Numbered from the stretch's first letter, positions 44,457 through 52,984 are shown. The stretch is 64,000 bases of DNA from VAZQ01 sp963817015 (GCA_963817015.1 CAWFMV010000007.1:1984001-2048000), one strand, 5' to 3'. A program made the numbers and translations. The notes: a model not told the origin generated them from the sequence alone.

Positions 44457-47066
44457 CTAGCGCGATGAGGTGAGCAACGCGCGCAGCGAATTGAGCGAAT
44501 ATGGCTTGCGCAGCCGTTGGACGTGAGAGAATTTCTCAGGGAATGCAACCGGCTCGCCGTAGCCGGATGTAAATGCGAATGGCGAGCCGCGTTCTGCAAG
44601 CCTCTCAGCAATATCGACACTGGTCTCCTCGCCCAGATTGACGTCGAGCAGGCTGAAGTCGGGCAGCTGCTGTTCGATCAGCCGTAGGGCTTCTCCGACC
44701 CCGCTGGCCACCCGCACGGTCTTTACGCCTGCTTTGCGCAGCATATCCTCGGTGTCGAGGGCAATGATGAGATTGTCTTCCACCACGAGGACGTCGCCTG
44801 GAAGCGGTCCGGCCGGCGTCTCGTCGTGTGCCGGGATAGCCGCTGACGGAGTGTCCTCCACAGGCACGACGCAAACCGCCGGAATGAGAAAATGGGCGCG
44901 CAGTCCAGTCAGCAGAAACTCGAGGCGCGACTCCCCCTTGAGATCGTGCGCGATGGATCGTTCGATCACGGTGCTGCCAAATCCACGCCGTGTGGGGGGC
45001 TTGACCGGCGGCCCGCCGTGCTCGCTCCACTCGATTGCGTATCGGCCGAGCCGATCAAAGGATGTGCAGAGCTCCACGCGCCCTCGATTGTCGCTCAGCG
45101 CTCCGTATTTCGCAGAATTGGTGATCATCTCATGCATCACCAGCGCAAGCGTGGTCAGCGCGTCGGGCGCGATCAGCGCATCCGGCCCCTGGAAGATCAG
45201 GCGCTCGGCCTTGCCTCCGATGTAGGCGGCAGCCTCTCCCTTGAGGAGAGCCTGGAAGGATCCCGGCCCCCACTGATCGACGGTGATTTGATCATGGGCG
45301 CGCGCGAGAGCCTGGATGCGCCCACCCACGAAAGTCGTGAACAATTCGACCGTATGGCTCGGGTCCTTGCTTTGGCTGATCACGCCCCGGATCAAGCCAA
45401 GAATGTTCCGAATGCGGTGATTGAGCTCCGCGATCAGGAGCTCCTGGCGTTGCTGTCCGCGCCGCCGTTCCTCGGCGGTGACATCGCTCAGATGCAGAAT
45501 GACCTCGATCATGCTGACGCGCAGATTCTCGGCAATGCGGCATTCGACCGGCCTCCAGGGCAGGGACTGGCCGCGCACGGTCTCTTTCCAGAGCTCGAAG
45601 CTTTTTCGTGGCGTCAGCCGGTCGCCGAGCGGGCCTGCGGTCACGGGCTTGGAGGGATCTCCCGCCCAGTTCACGTGCCGGGCAACTTCCTCGCGAAAGA
45701 AGATCAAATAGTCGCGCGGCGTCCGTGACAGGGGCACGACCAGCATGCCGGCCGCCCGCTCCGCGAACTCTCGCCCGGCGGGATACTCGCTCCCGATGTC
45801 ATTCCGGGCATAGATACCGGTGATGTCCTTGCTTTTGAGATGGTGGATAAGTCCGGACAGCTGGGCCTCGCTGGGGGTTCGGCCGCGCAGGATCACGCGA
45901 TCGTTCATGCAGAGCGCAACGCCATCGCACGTCAGAAGGTCGGCAATATCGTCGAGGTGTGCAACGATGCTTTCAAATTGCAGGCCTTCGCCCGCCATCA
46001 TCGTGATCAGGCGTTGATGCAGCGTCTGTCCGCGTCCCTCGTATTCCGCCTCCGCCTTGCGCTCGCGGTTCTCCATCAGCAACGAGAACATCTGGCCAAA
46101 AAGCTCAGCGGCGGTTCGTCTGCCGAAATTGACCCGGTGAGGAGCATAGTGATGGCAGGCAAACAGGCCCCATAGCCGGCCTTCGCGCAGAATCGAGACC
46201 GACATCGATGCCTGCACGCCCATATTCTGCAGATATTCGATATGGATTGCCGAGACACTGCGCAGTGTGCTCATCGACAGATCGAGCGGGCGGCCCTGCC
46301 TGTCGAGCGGAGGCTCGATGGGGCTTGGCTCGGCATTGACGTCGGCAATGATGCGGAGCCAATTGCGCTCGTAGAGCTGGCGCGCCTGCCGCGGGATGTC
46401 GGACGCCGGGTAACGCTGCCCGAGATACGAGTTGATGCCGCTGCGCGCCGACTCGGCGATCACCTCGCCGGCGCCGTCCGGATCGAAGCGATAGACCATG
46501 ACCCGATCGAAGCCGGTCAGAGCGCGCACTTCGCGCGCCGCGACACGGTAGAATGCGCGGTCGTTGTCGGTCTGCAGCAGGCGGGCGATCATGCCCTGCA
46601 CGGTGGCGGCGGCGTTGAACGACTGGTCGTTGCTGGTGGGCTCGCATTCGATGATGACGGTATTCTCGACCAGATGCACGGCGACGTCGCAGGTCAACCC
46701 CTCGGCCAGATCAAGTCCGAACAGCCGGGCCGTCGTATTGCCCATGATCGCGCTGTGGAGATTGCCGCGGATGGCGTGAACCGCATTGCCGTGGATCACC
46801 TCGTGGATCGGCTTTCCCAACAGATCGTCCGGCTTGGCGTTCATCCACTGGGAGATATTCTGCGAGACCCGCTCCACCAGCCAGTCGGTGACGGAGACCG
46901 CGATAAGAAATCCAAACGGCTGCACCGTTCCCAGCAGGTGAATGGGCTCACGATCGCAGTTCGTCAGGTCGACAGTGCTTGCCGATGAATCACGCATGAA
47001 TACTGTCACATGGGCCACATGGATAGGGCTGGCCGGTTCTTGCATACGCTGCGGCGAATACCGCAA
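44457..47066 (-). CDS. Bacteriophytochrome HWE histidine kinase with C-terminal receiver
   Basis: This protein of up to 869 residues has PAS-GAF-PHY photosensory domains, an HWE kinase and a receiver. The biliverdin-binding Cys is at residue 37 (TNCDREPIHLLG), PASDIP at 220-225 and the conserved chromophore His at 275. The kinase H box is AELNHRIRN (His550) with WSEHGGPP (the W-x-E of HWE kinases), and the receiver phosphoacceptor is Asp808 (LLDVN). The TTG 47066 has GAGGAG upstream; ATGs at 47045 and 46997 are alternatives. It may feed red-light signals to PhyR. Confidence 0.9.
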   Translation of the reverse strand: MRYSPQRMQEPASPIHVAHVTVFMRDSSASTVDLTNCDREPIHLLGTVQPFGFLIAVSVTDWLVERVSQNISQWMNAKPDDLLGKPIHEVIHGNAVHAIRGNLHSAIMGNTTARLFGLDLAEGLTCDVAVHLVENTVIIECEPTSNDQSFNAAATVQGMIARLLQTDNDRAFYRVAAREVRALTGFDRVMVYRFDPDGAGEVIAESARSGINSYLGQRYPASDIPRQARQLYERNWLRIIADVNAEPSPIEPPLDRQGRPLDLSMSTLRSVSAIHIEYLQNMGVQASMSVSILREGRLWGLFACHHYAPHRVNFGRRTAAELFGQMFSLLMENRERKAEAEYEGRGQTLHQRLITMMAGEGLQFESIVAHLDDIADLLTCDGVALCMNDRVILRGRTPSEAQLSGLIHHLKSKDITGIYARNDIGSEYPAGREFAERAAGMLVVPLSRTPRDYLIFFREEVARHVNWAGDPSKPVTAGPLGDRLTPRKSFELWKETVRGQSLPWRPVECRIAENLRVSMIEVILHLSDVTAEERRRGQQRQELLIAELNHRIRNILGLIRGVISQSKDPSHTVELFTTFVGGRIQALARAHDQITVDQWGPGSFQALLKGEAAAYIGGKAERLIFQGPDALIAPDALTTLALVMHEMITNSAKYGALSDNRGRVELCTSFDRLGRYAIEWSEHGGPPVKPPTRRGFGSTVIERSIAHDLKGESRLEFLLTGLRAHFLIPAVCVVPVEDTPSAAIPAHDETPAGPLPGDVLVVEDNLIIALDTEDMLRKAGVKTVRVASGVGEALRLIEQQLPDFSLLDVNLGEETSVDIAERLAERGSPFAFTSGYGEPVAFPEKFSHVQRLRKPYSLNSLRALLTSSR

Positions 47067-47578
47067 ACGCGCTCCTCGCTCGGGCGACAGTCTCGTCGGG
47101 TGCGCGTCGAATCCTGTCCGCCGTCGCTCCGCGAAGAAAGGCGCGAATGGATCGATCAGCGGGGGACATTCCCAGCCTGTCCGTGAGCCAGAATCCTTGG
47201 CTCTTCATTTGACTACGCGTGATGGCATTGGCGTTTAGGTCGGACCTCTCACGACAACTGCTTTTGGATGGAGCATGGAACGGCACCGGTCAAGCGAGGC
47301 TGCCAATACGCGTGCTGCCTGGTTCGCGCGGCATGCATGGTGCGGCAATGCATGACGACGTGCGCGAACTCTTGGAGGAGGCCGAAAGCGCCACTACAGC
47401 CAGGCACTTTAAGATATATCGCGGCCTCATGCTTAACGCCGGCGCCCCGGCGCTACCAAGAGCGTTGGCGCCGGTTCCAGTTTGGAACCTAGCAGGCTTT
47501 TTTCGCGTTATCTGTTCACTTGTGAACACAGCAATTCCGTTTGCCCCTTTATTTTGGTGTCGCCATCGGAGGAGACGT
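47067..47578. other. Intergenic region upstream of the Crp/Fnr gene
   Basis: About 510 bases between the divergent phytochrome and Crp/Fnr genes. The frame of the Crp/Fnr gene is open through much of it, but the sequence there has no domain and contains an EcfG-type promoter at 47484-47509 and a GGTTCC/GGAACC inverted repeat around 47473-47489. I see no further gene. Confidence 0.5.
47484..47509 (+). promoter_or_regulatory. EcfG-type promoter for the Crp/Fnr regulator
   Basis: GGAAC at 47484-47488, 18 bases, GTT at 47507-47509 (17 bases to CGTT). The spacer is one base longer than in the other boxes, within the reported range for this sigma family. Confidence 0.6.
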
Positions 47579-48334
47579 TTGGGAACTTTGCATGTGAAAA
47601 CTCAAGAGAGCGCCGATACTCGACCCTACAATCACCTGCTTCGGCGGCTCCGCCCCGATGACTACGCGCTGCTGGCGCCCCACCTCGAGGAGCGTCTGCG
47701 GCCGGTTGGGGATCTTCTTTACAACCCGGGCGACAATGTCGAGCTCGTCTATTTCCCGTGCGCCCTGAGCTTGGTGTCTTATCTGGTGTCCAACGAGGAC
47801 GGCCGGGACGTGGAGACGGTCTTGGTCGGGCGCGAGGGGGCCGTGGGTGGTATCGTCAGTCTGGGTCACCTGCCGGCCTATTGCAGGATTGTGGTCAAAT
47901 ACCCCGGGCCTGTGGCGCAGTTGCGCATCAACGTCCTGCAGGAGGCAAGATCCAAATCGAGCTCCCTGCGCTTTCTGTTCGCGCGTTACGCTGATTGCCT
48001 CTTGGCGCAGATCTTTCAGTCGACGGCCTGCAATGCCATCCATTCGATCGAGCAGCGAACCGCAAAATGGATTCTTGCCGCGATTGAACGAACCGGCGAC
48101 GGAACGGTGCCCCTGACCCATGAGCAGTTGGCCACGATGCTGGGCGTCGGGCGCAGCTATACCAGCCGCGTCATTCAGACATTCAAGGCTGAGAACATTC
48201 TCGAGACAAGGCGGGCGTCGCTCCTGGTTCGCGACTTCGATGCGCTCAAGAGGCGGGCCTGCCAGTGCAATGAATCAGTGAAGGCGCATTTTGATATCGT
48301 GCTGAAGGGACTCTATCCCGACGACGTGGCCTGA
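47579..48334 (+). CDS. Crp/Fnr family transcriptional regulator
   Basis: This protein of about 251 residues has an N-terminal cyclic-nucleotide-binding-type domain (LEERLRPVGDLLYNPGDNVELVYFP, then ETVLVGREGAVGG) and a C-terminal HTH_CRP (LTHEQLATMLGVGRSYTSRVIQTFKAENIL). The cNMP-binding Arg-Ser motif and the four Fnr cysteines are not apparent, so the signal is unknown. A TTG at 47579 is favoured by GGAGGAGAC upstream; GTG 47594 is an alternative. The EcfG-type promoter suggests stress induction. Confidence 0.82.
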   Translation: MGTLHVKTQESADTRPYNHLLRRLRPDDYALLAPHLEERLRPVGDLLYNPGDNVELVYFPCALSLVSYLVSNEDGRDVETVLVGREGAVGGIVSLGHLPAYCRIVVKYPGPVAQLRINVLQEARSKSSSLRFLFARYADCLLAQIFQSTACNAIHSIEQRTAKWILAAIERTGDGTVPLTHEQLATMLGVGRSYTSRVIQTFKAENILETRRASLLVRDFDALKRRACQCNESVKAHFDIVLKGLYPDDVA

Positions 48335-48378
48335 TCCGACGCTGGTTACGCGCCCGTGCCCATCGAACAAAGATGCCG

Positions 48379-49386
48379 TCAAACGACGGAGAACCCGCTG
48401 GTTTCGATCAATGCGGATTCCGGGGCCACGATCTCCCAGATCAGTCCCGCTGGCGCATAGGTCACCTTGGCCGAGCCAAGCAGGGAGCGAGCGATCATGC
48501 GCTCAATGATTGTTGAGCCAAATCCACAGTGGGCCGGCTCGATGACGGGAGGACCTCCCACTTCCTGCCAGCTCATGTGAAACTCGCGCTTGCCGGCATT
48601 GTCGCCAATCGACCAGATAATCTGGACTGTACCGGCTTTCGCAGACAGCGAACCGAATTTGAGCGCGTTGGTCGCCAGCTCGAAGATGGCCAGGCCCAGG
48701 GCTTGAGCTGTGCGGGGGGTGAGGGTGCAGACGGGGCCGGTCAGCTTGATGCGACTTGCATGATCGTCAATGATCGATGCGAGTTGCCATTGAATGATGT
48801 TGGTGATGTCGGCGCCGCGCCATTCGGAATCGATCATCAGATCCTGACTTACGGATAGCGCATGAAGACGGCGGCTGATCCGATCAACCATTTCCTCTGG
48901 CGGGGATGACCGCGACGTCTGCCGCACGATTGAATCGGCGACCGCCAGCAGGTTCTTGGTGCGGTGATTGAGCTCCCTGAGCAGGAGGGTCTGGGCGAGC
49001 TGCGCCTGTTTTCGTGCCGTGATGTCGCGCGCGATCTTGGACGCTCCAACAATCTGCCCATCGACGAAAATTGGGGACACCGTGAGCGAAACGTCGACCA
49101 GCGTTCCGTCCTTGCGACGGCGCACAGTATCGTATTGTTTGATGCGCTCGCCCTTTCTCATCTTTTCGAGGATGAAATCCTCCTCGCCGTGGCGATCCGG
49201 CGGAATCAGCTTCAGGATAGACTGCCCCACAATTTCAGCAGCCTTATAGCCGAAAATCTGCTCCGCTCCGATGTTCCAAGATGTGATGATCCCGTTGAGA
49301 TCCTTGCTAATGATTGCATCATCGGAATGTTCAACAATTGCGGCAAGCCAAGCAACCGGATTCAATCCCGAATGATGCTCAGCCAT
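48379..49386 (-). CDS. PAS-domain HWE-family sensor histidine kinase
   Basis: This soluble 335-residue kinase has one PAS domain (AIVEHSDDAIISKDLNGIITSWN, GAEQIFGYKAAEIVGQSI) with its PAC motif, then the HWE kinase H box LLRELNHRTKNLLAV. The ATP domain has NALKFGS and the W-x-E MSWQEVGGPPV. HWE/HisKA2 kinases are the known phosphodonors of PhyR in Alphaproteobacteria. It lies next to ecfG on the same strand, so PhyR is its likely target. Confidence 0.9.
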   Translation of the reverse strand: MAEHHSGLNPVAWLAAIVEHSDDAIISKDLNGIITSWNIGAEQIFGYKAAEIVGQSILKLIPPDRHGEEDFILEKMRKGERIKQYDTVRRRKDGTLVDVSLTVSPIFVDGQIVGASKIARDITARKQAQLAQTLLLRELNHRTKNLLAVADSIVRQTSRSSPPEEMVDRISRRLHALSVSQDLMIDSEWRGADITNIIQWQLASIIDDHASRIKLTGPVCTLTPRTAQALGLAIFELATNALKFGSLSAKAGTVQIIWSIGDNAGKREFHMSWQEVGGPPVIEPAHCGFGSTIIERMIARSLLGSAKVTYAPAGLIWEIVAPESALIETSGFSVV

Positions 49387-49509
49387 TAGATGCGCCGTAT
49401 TATTGCTGTGACGGTTTTTTTCTAACGTTCAAACCGCCAATGAGCAACGCATCTATTTCGTTCCAGGAAAATATGCCCTGTGCAACGCAACAGTCGTTAA
49501 GCATCCCCG

Positions 49510-50049
49510 TTAGACGGCGCGACGTATCAGGAGTTCATGTTCGATCGCGGTTTCCTGCCCGAGCTCGATCGTGAGAATCTCGGCAAGCTTCTTGCGTGCG
49601 CGATTGACGCGGCTTTTGATCGTGCCGACTGCGCAGTCGCAGATATGAGCGGCCTCCTCGTAGGAGAAGCCGGACGCGCCAACGAGAATGAGCGCCTCGC
49701 GTTGATCCGGCGGGAGGTGAAGCAGCGCCTCGCGAAGCTCCCCGAACTCGACATGCCCGGTCTGCGCTTCGGGCGACGTCAGGCGCTCCGCATATCCGCC
49801 ATCGGCGTCCTCAACCTCGCGACGCCGCTTACGGTATTCGGTGCGAAAATGATTTCGCAGGATTGTGAAGAGCCAAGCCGACATGTTGGTGCCAGGCTCG
49901 AACAAATCCTGGTGAGCCCATGCACGCAGCAGGGTTTCCTGGACGAGATCGTTGGCACGGTCCATGTCACCGCATAGCGATACGGCAAAGGCCCGAAGAT
50001 TCGGTACTGCGGCCAGCATGGCCTCGCGCATGTCATCCTGAGCAGGCAT
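49510..50049 (-). CDS. ecfG: General stress response sigma factor EcfG (RpoE2/SigT type)
   Basis: This 179-residue ECF15-type sigma factor has region 2 (PNLRAFAVSLCGDMDRANDLVQETLLRAW, MSAWLFTILRNHFRTEYRKRRR) and region 4 (LPPDQREALILVGASGFSYEEAAHICDCAVGTIKSRVNRARKKL). The family drives the general stress response from GGAAC-N17-GTT promoters. nepR lies nine bases upstream in the same operon, and phyR is divergent. This gene order identifies it among ECF factors. Confidence 0.95.
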   Translation of the reverse strand: MPAQDDMREAMLAAVPNLRAFAVSLCGDMDRANDLVQETLLRAWAHQDLFEPGTNMSAWLFTILRNHFRTEYRKRRREVEDADGGYAERLTSPEAQTGHVEFGELREALLHLPPDQREALILVGASGFSYEEAAHICDCAVGTIKSRVNRARKKLAEILTIELGQETAIEHELLIRRAV

Positions 50050-50058
50050 GACGCCTCT

Positions 50059-50259
50059 CTACTTTTTTTCGTCTAGACGCCGAAGAAGGTCGGCGAAGCG
50101 GTCTGGTACCCCCTCGTTAACCACGTCGGTGTACATGGCACGGAGTTGCTGCCCGATCTTGCGCTGGACATCTCGGCTCAGCCGCCCTTTGGGCGATTCA
50201 TCGAGCTTTTCGGTTTGCGGCATGGGCTCTTCCGGCGGTTGCCGTGTCCTCTCATTCAT
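50059..50259 (-). CDS. nepR: Anti-sigma factor NepR
   Basis: This 66-residue protein ends with the conserved NepR helices LSRDVQRKIGQQLRAMYTDVV and GVPDRFADLLRRLDE. NepR holds EcfG inactive until phosphorylated PhyR binds it through its sigma-like domain. The ATG 50259 is chosen; an upstream frame extension overlaps the promoter. It is the first gene of nepR-ecfG. Confidence 0.93.
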   Translation of the reverse strand: MNERTRQPPEEPMPQTEKLDESPKGRLSRDVQRKIGQQLRAMYTDVVNEGVPDRFADLLRRLDEKK

Positions 50260-50348
50260 CACTGTGCTTTCTCCCGAGCCGGCCGCCCCCTGGCGGCGGG
50301 ATGTCGCGAGTCTATAAGTCAGAAATCGCCGAGCTGGTTCCACGGGCA

Positions 50349-50375
50349 GGAACTTTCTTTCTGTTGGCGCGTTCA
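50349..50375. promoter_or_regulatory. EcfG-type promoter of phyR, near-palindromic with a candidate nepR promoter
   Basis: On the plus strand GGAAC (50349-50353), 17 bases, GTT (50371-50373) is an exact EcfG-type match, about 60 bases before phyR. On the minus strand the same box reads TGAAC (50375-50371), 17 bases, GTT (50353-50351), one mismatch from consensus, pointing at nepR-ecfG. One 27-base box could thus serve both directions and autoregulate the circuit. Confidence 0.75.
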
Positions 50376-50431
50376 CAACGGGCGCGAAGCTGGTGGGGCG
50401 ATGGCCGCTCGCCAAAGGCTTGGAGGGAATT

Positions 50432-51233
50432 ATGTCGATATCTCAATCCGTTAGCAGCCACCTGCCGTTTCTGAGGCGATACGCGCGGGCGCTGACGGGC
50501 AGTCAGGTCTCCGGGGACAAGTACGTCGAAGCCGCGCTTAACACCCTGGTCAATCAGCCGGAACTGATCACCGACAAAACGTCCGTCCGGGTGGAAATGT
50601 TCCGGATCTTCTCCAAGATCTGGAATTCTCTCGCGGTTAACGGCCAGACCGACCCCATCGACTCCCATCCGGCGAACCGGCATCTCAGCCAGATTGGCGC
50701 CATGCCCCGGCAGGCGTTTCTGCTGGTGTCGCTGGAAGGATTCTCGGAGGAGGAGGCGTCACGCATTCTGGACGTTGGGGTTGTCAGAATTGCGTGAGCT
50801 GATCGACGAATGCGGCAGGGAGCTCGCCAGCCAGATCGCGACCAACATCATGATCATCGAAGATGAGGCTCTCATCGCGATGGACCTGCAATCGCTGGTC
50901 GAGAATCTGGGGCACGACGTGCAGGGCGTGGCGCGCACCCGCAAGGAGGCGGTGACGCTGGCGAAGGAGAAGAAGCCCGGGCTGATCCTGGCGGATATTC
51001 AGCTCGCCGACGGCAGCTCCGGCATCGATGCCGTCAACGATCTCCTCAACACGTTTGAGGTGCCGGTTGTCTTTATCACCGCATATCCGGAGCGGCTGTT
51101 GACCGGTATTCGCCCGGAGCCGACCTTCCTGATCACCAAGCCCTACCAGCCCGCGATGGTGTCGGCTGTCATCAGCCAGGCACTGTTCTTTGAGCGCAAG
51201 GCGCAGAAGCGGCAGGACCATGCCGTAGTCTGA
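50432..51233 (+). CDS. phyR: Response regulator PhyR, frame broken once
   Basis: PhyR has an EcfG-like N-terminal domain (LPFLRRYARALTGSQVSGDKYVEAAL, PRQAFLLVSLEGFSEEEASRIL) and a C-terminal receiver (IMIIEDEALIAMDLQ, ADIQLADGSSGIDA with the phosphoacceptor Asp, ITKPYQ with the Lys). Phosphorylated PhyR sequesters NepR and frees EcfG. A +1 change lies near 50778: removing one G of GGGG gives VGLSELRELIDECGRELA. ATG 50432 follows GGAGGG. The break most likely is a sequence error, because the gene is the core of the response. Confidence 0.93.
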
Positions 51234-51247
51234 TACGCATCGCGGTC

Positions 51248-51270
51248 GGAGGCCCGCTTGCCGGGCCTCC
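51248..51270 (+). terminator. Hairpin after phyR
   Basis: GGAGGCCCG pairs with CGGGCCTCC around a five-base loop, 15 bases past the phyR stop. There is no T-run. Confidence 0.55.
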
Positions 51271-51317
51271 TCCGGGAAAGGGCAATGCGCGGCTCGAGAG
51301 TGGAGAGCCTTCCGTTG

Positions 51318-51403
51318 CAGAAAAAATGAGGCGCCATCAGGGGGGGCTGATGGCGCCTCGTAAAAGCCGGCCACAGGGGAGGGGGGGGCGTGGCCGGGAT
51401 GCT
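51318..51403 (-). ncRNA. Candidate general-stress small RNA with C-rich loops
   Basis: On the minus strand, two hairpins follow each other. The first has stem CCGGCCAC/GTGGCCGG (51397-51390 with 51374-51367) and a loop carrying CCCCCCCCTCCCC. The second has a perfect 13-base stem (GAGGCGCCATCAG with CTGATGGCGCCTC, 51359-51328) and a CCCCCC loop, followed by ATTTTTTC, an intrinsic terminator. No coding gene on this strand would need that terminator. An EcfG-like box lies directly upstream. C-rich, anti-Shine-Dalgarno-like loops are typical of alphaproteobacterial regulators such as Caulobacter GsrN. Start and end are estimates. Confidence 0.6.
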
Positions 51404-51408
51404 GATAC

Positions 51409-51433
51409 AATGCCTAACGCGACGTTTGGTTCC
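51409..51433 (-). promoter_or_regulatory. EcfG-like promoter for the candidate small RNA
   Basis: On the minus strand GGAAC (51433-51429), 16 bases, then CATT (51412-51409), one mismatch from CGTT. The same -10 variant occurs upstream of the 58-residue protein at 52110. Confidence 0.5.
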
Positions 51434-51574
51434 GGCCGCTTGGGGTTTCCGTCTTGTCTGAAATAGAAGTGCCTGCATGAGCTGCAAGGAGCGGGATCCC
51501 TTTGTGGCCCGGGATTCCTTTGTGGCTCATGTGCTGCTTTGTGGTCGATGTGCTGTTTGCTCGGGGTTCCGGTT

Positions 51575-51964
51575 GTGACGACAGAAACACGCTACGCGCT
51601 GCTGGTAGAGGACGAGCTTCTCGTTGCGATGGTCGCAATGGACGCGCTTGATGAGCTGGGTTTTCGCGTGCTGGAAGCATCATCGGCGGCGCGCGCGCTC
51701 GAGTTGGCACAAGCCCATCGGGGCGTAATTGCTTTTGCCATGGTCGATCTCGGGTTGCCCGATCGTCCCGGCGAAGAGCTCGTGTGCGAGCTCCGTGGCC
51801 TTTACCCCACGCTTCCGATTATCATCGCGTCAGGAAAGGGCGCTGACGCCATGGATGGCGATGTTCGCTCGCTCGCAAATGTTGCCTTTGTGACCAAGCC
51901 TTATGATTTTGAGAACTTGCGCGTGACGATTGAGCGTGTCTCGAGCGCGGCTTCGACAACATAG
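51575..51964 (+). CDS. Single-domain response regulator (receiver only)
   Basis: This receiver protein of about 129 residues has the acidic pair in ALLVEDELL, the phosphoacceptor Asp in AMVDLGLPD and the Lys in FVTKPYD. No output domain is present. GTG 51575 is the likely start; an upstream TTG is possible. Single-domain receivers often relay or drain phosphate in HWE-kinase and PhyR pathways, which fits its place next to phyR. Confidence 0.85.
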   Translation: MTTETRYALLVEDELLVAMVAMDALDELGFRVLEASSAARALELAQAHRGVIAFAMVDLGLPDRPGEELVCELRGLYPTLPIIIASGKGADAMDGDVRSLANVAFVTKPYDFENLRVTIERVSSAASTT

Positions 51965-52051
51965 GCCTTCGACAACATAGGCCCGCGGCCTTCGACCACA
52001 TAGGCCGGCGCGTTGCAGCGGAGCGTTGTGGTTCCAATCCGCGCTCGGAAA

Positions 52052-52076
52052 GGAACTAAAGCGGCTCTTGGTCATT
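52052..52076 (+). promoter_or_regulatory. EcfG-like promoter for a 58-residue protein
   Basis: GGAAC at 52052-52056, 16 bases, CATT at 52073-52076, one mismatch from the consensus -10. The ATG follows at 52110. Confidence 0.5.
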
Positions 52077-52109
52077 CTCCGAAGACGGTATTTGTAGGAG
52101 AGGTGACTC

Positions 52110-52286
52110 ATGAGTGATGCTGGGGCGTCAAGACATCACGCGAGCGAAGCTGAGGATAGGGTGGTCTTGCCGAAAACCGAGGCGCGGCAAGGCGTGACCG
52201 GTCACAATGTGCGCTATGTTCTGATCATCAGCACTGTGTGTGCGATTGTGGCGTTGACGCTTGCCTATTTTTTCGTGCTGTCCTGA
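52110..52286 (+). CDS. 58-residue single-helix membrane protein
   Basis: ATG 52110, preceded by AGGAGAGG, opens a 58-codon frame. The N-terminal half is polar (SDAGASRHHASEAEDRVV), followed by a conserved-looking TEARQGVTGHNVRYVLIIST and a hydrophobic helix to FFVLS. I recall similar small proteins with the ARQGVTGHNVRYVL motif in rhizobia, with no known function. It probably belongs to the stress regulon. Confidence 0.75.
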   Translation: MSDAGASRHHASEAEDRVVLPKTEARQGVTGHNVRYVLIISTVCAIVALTLAYFFVLS

Positions 52287-52369
52287 GTTCAAGGAACCGC
52301 GCCGGACCCAACGATAGCGCTGTGGGCGGCAAGAATTGAAATTGGGTGTTCTGGAACTGCCTCCGGTCT

Positions 52370-52834
52370 TCAGCGAGCCTGCTTCTTCTTGCTACGGCGA
52401 ACATTGAGAACGTCGCTCGTTGTTTCGGCGCGCGCGCAAAGATCCTTGTGAAGCTTCTCGAGCTCCTCTTCCGATAGATCCTCGACCGTGGCAATCCTGT
52501 TCTCGGCGCCCTTCATCGCGATGATCAGCTCAGCCAGCTTTACTTGCAGCGCCAACGAGTCGCGGTTCTGAGTATTCTGGATGAGAAAGACCATCAGGAA
52601 GGTGATGATTGTCGTCGCAGTATTGATCACGAGTTGCCAAGTGTCGCTGTATCCAAACACGGGACCTGTGACAGCCCAAATAATGATGGAGGCTGTCGCA
52701 AGCAAGAAAGCAGTTGGCGAGCCCGCAGCGCGAGCTGCCATATGCGCGAAGCGTGAAAAGAATTGGTTGAAGGTATGACCTTGAGCATTTGTCTCGGGAT
52801 GCTTTTGGTCTGAGGCGAGAGCAGGCTTCTTCAT
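52370..52834 (-). CDS. Low-affinity iron permease-like small membrane protein
   Basis: This 154-residue protein starts MKKPALASDQKH at ATG 52834. It has two hydrophobic helices (AFLLATASIIIWAVTGPVFG and QLVINTATTIITFLMVFLIQ) followed by QNTQNRDSLALQVKLAELI, the hallmark of the low-affinity iron permease family found in bacteria. The C-terminus is a charged helix ending in a basic tail. Iron transport has not been shown for the bacterial members, so the name should be read as a family label. Confidence 0.8.
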   Translation of the reverse strand: MKKPALASDQKHPETNAQGHTFNQFFSRFAHMAARAAGSPTAFLLATASIIIWAVTGPVFGYSDTWQLVINTATTIITFLMVFLIQNTQNRDSLALQVKLAELIIAMKGAENRIATVEDLSEEELEKLHKDLCARAETTSDVLNVRRSKKKQAR

Positions 52835-52959
52835 GAGCGTCAAATGTCTCAGGCGCTGCATGTATCACGCGCGCGTCATGTCGGGGATTTCGCGCTCTTC
52901 TAACTAACAAGCGTTCCATCGAGTTCCAGCGGCGATTGGAACTCTTCGCTTTGCATGAC

Positions 52960-52984
52960 GGAACTTTATCGCGCGGAGCGCTTT
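52960..52984 (+). promoter_or_regulatory. Possible EcfG-type promoter for the second microprotein
   Basis: GGAAC at 52960-52964, 16 bases, then CTTT at 52981-52984, one mismatch from CGTT. The microprotein ATG is at 53032. Confidence 0.4.

Noticed and set aside
50432..51233. Programmed +1 frameshift in phyR as a regulatory device
   Set aside because: Twelve +1 shifts occur across unrelated genes with no shared slippery motif, so a common technical cause is simpler.
52902..52927. EcfG-like box (GGAAC-N18-GTT) on the minus strand before the iron-permease-like gene
   Set aside because: Spacer one base too long and no C before GTT; left out for lack of support.
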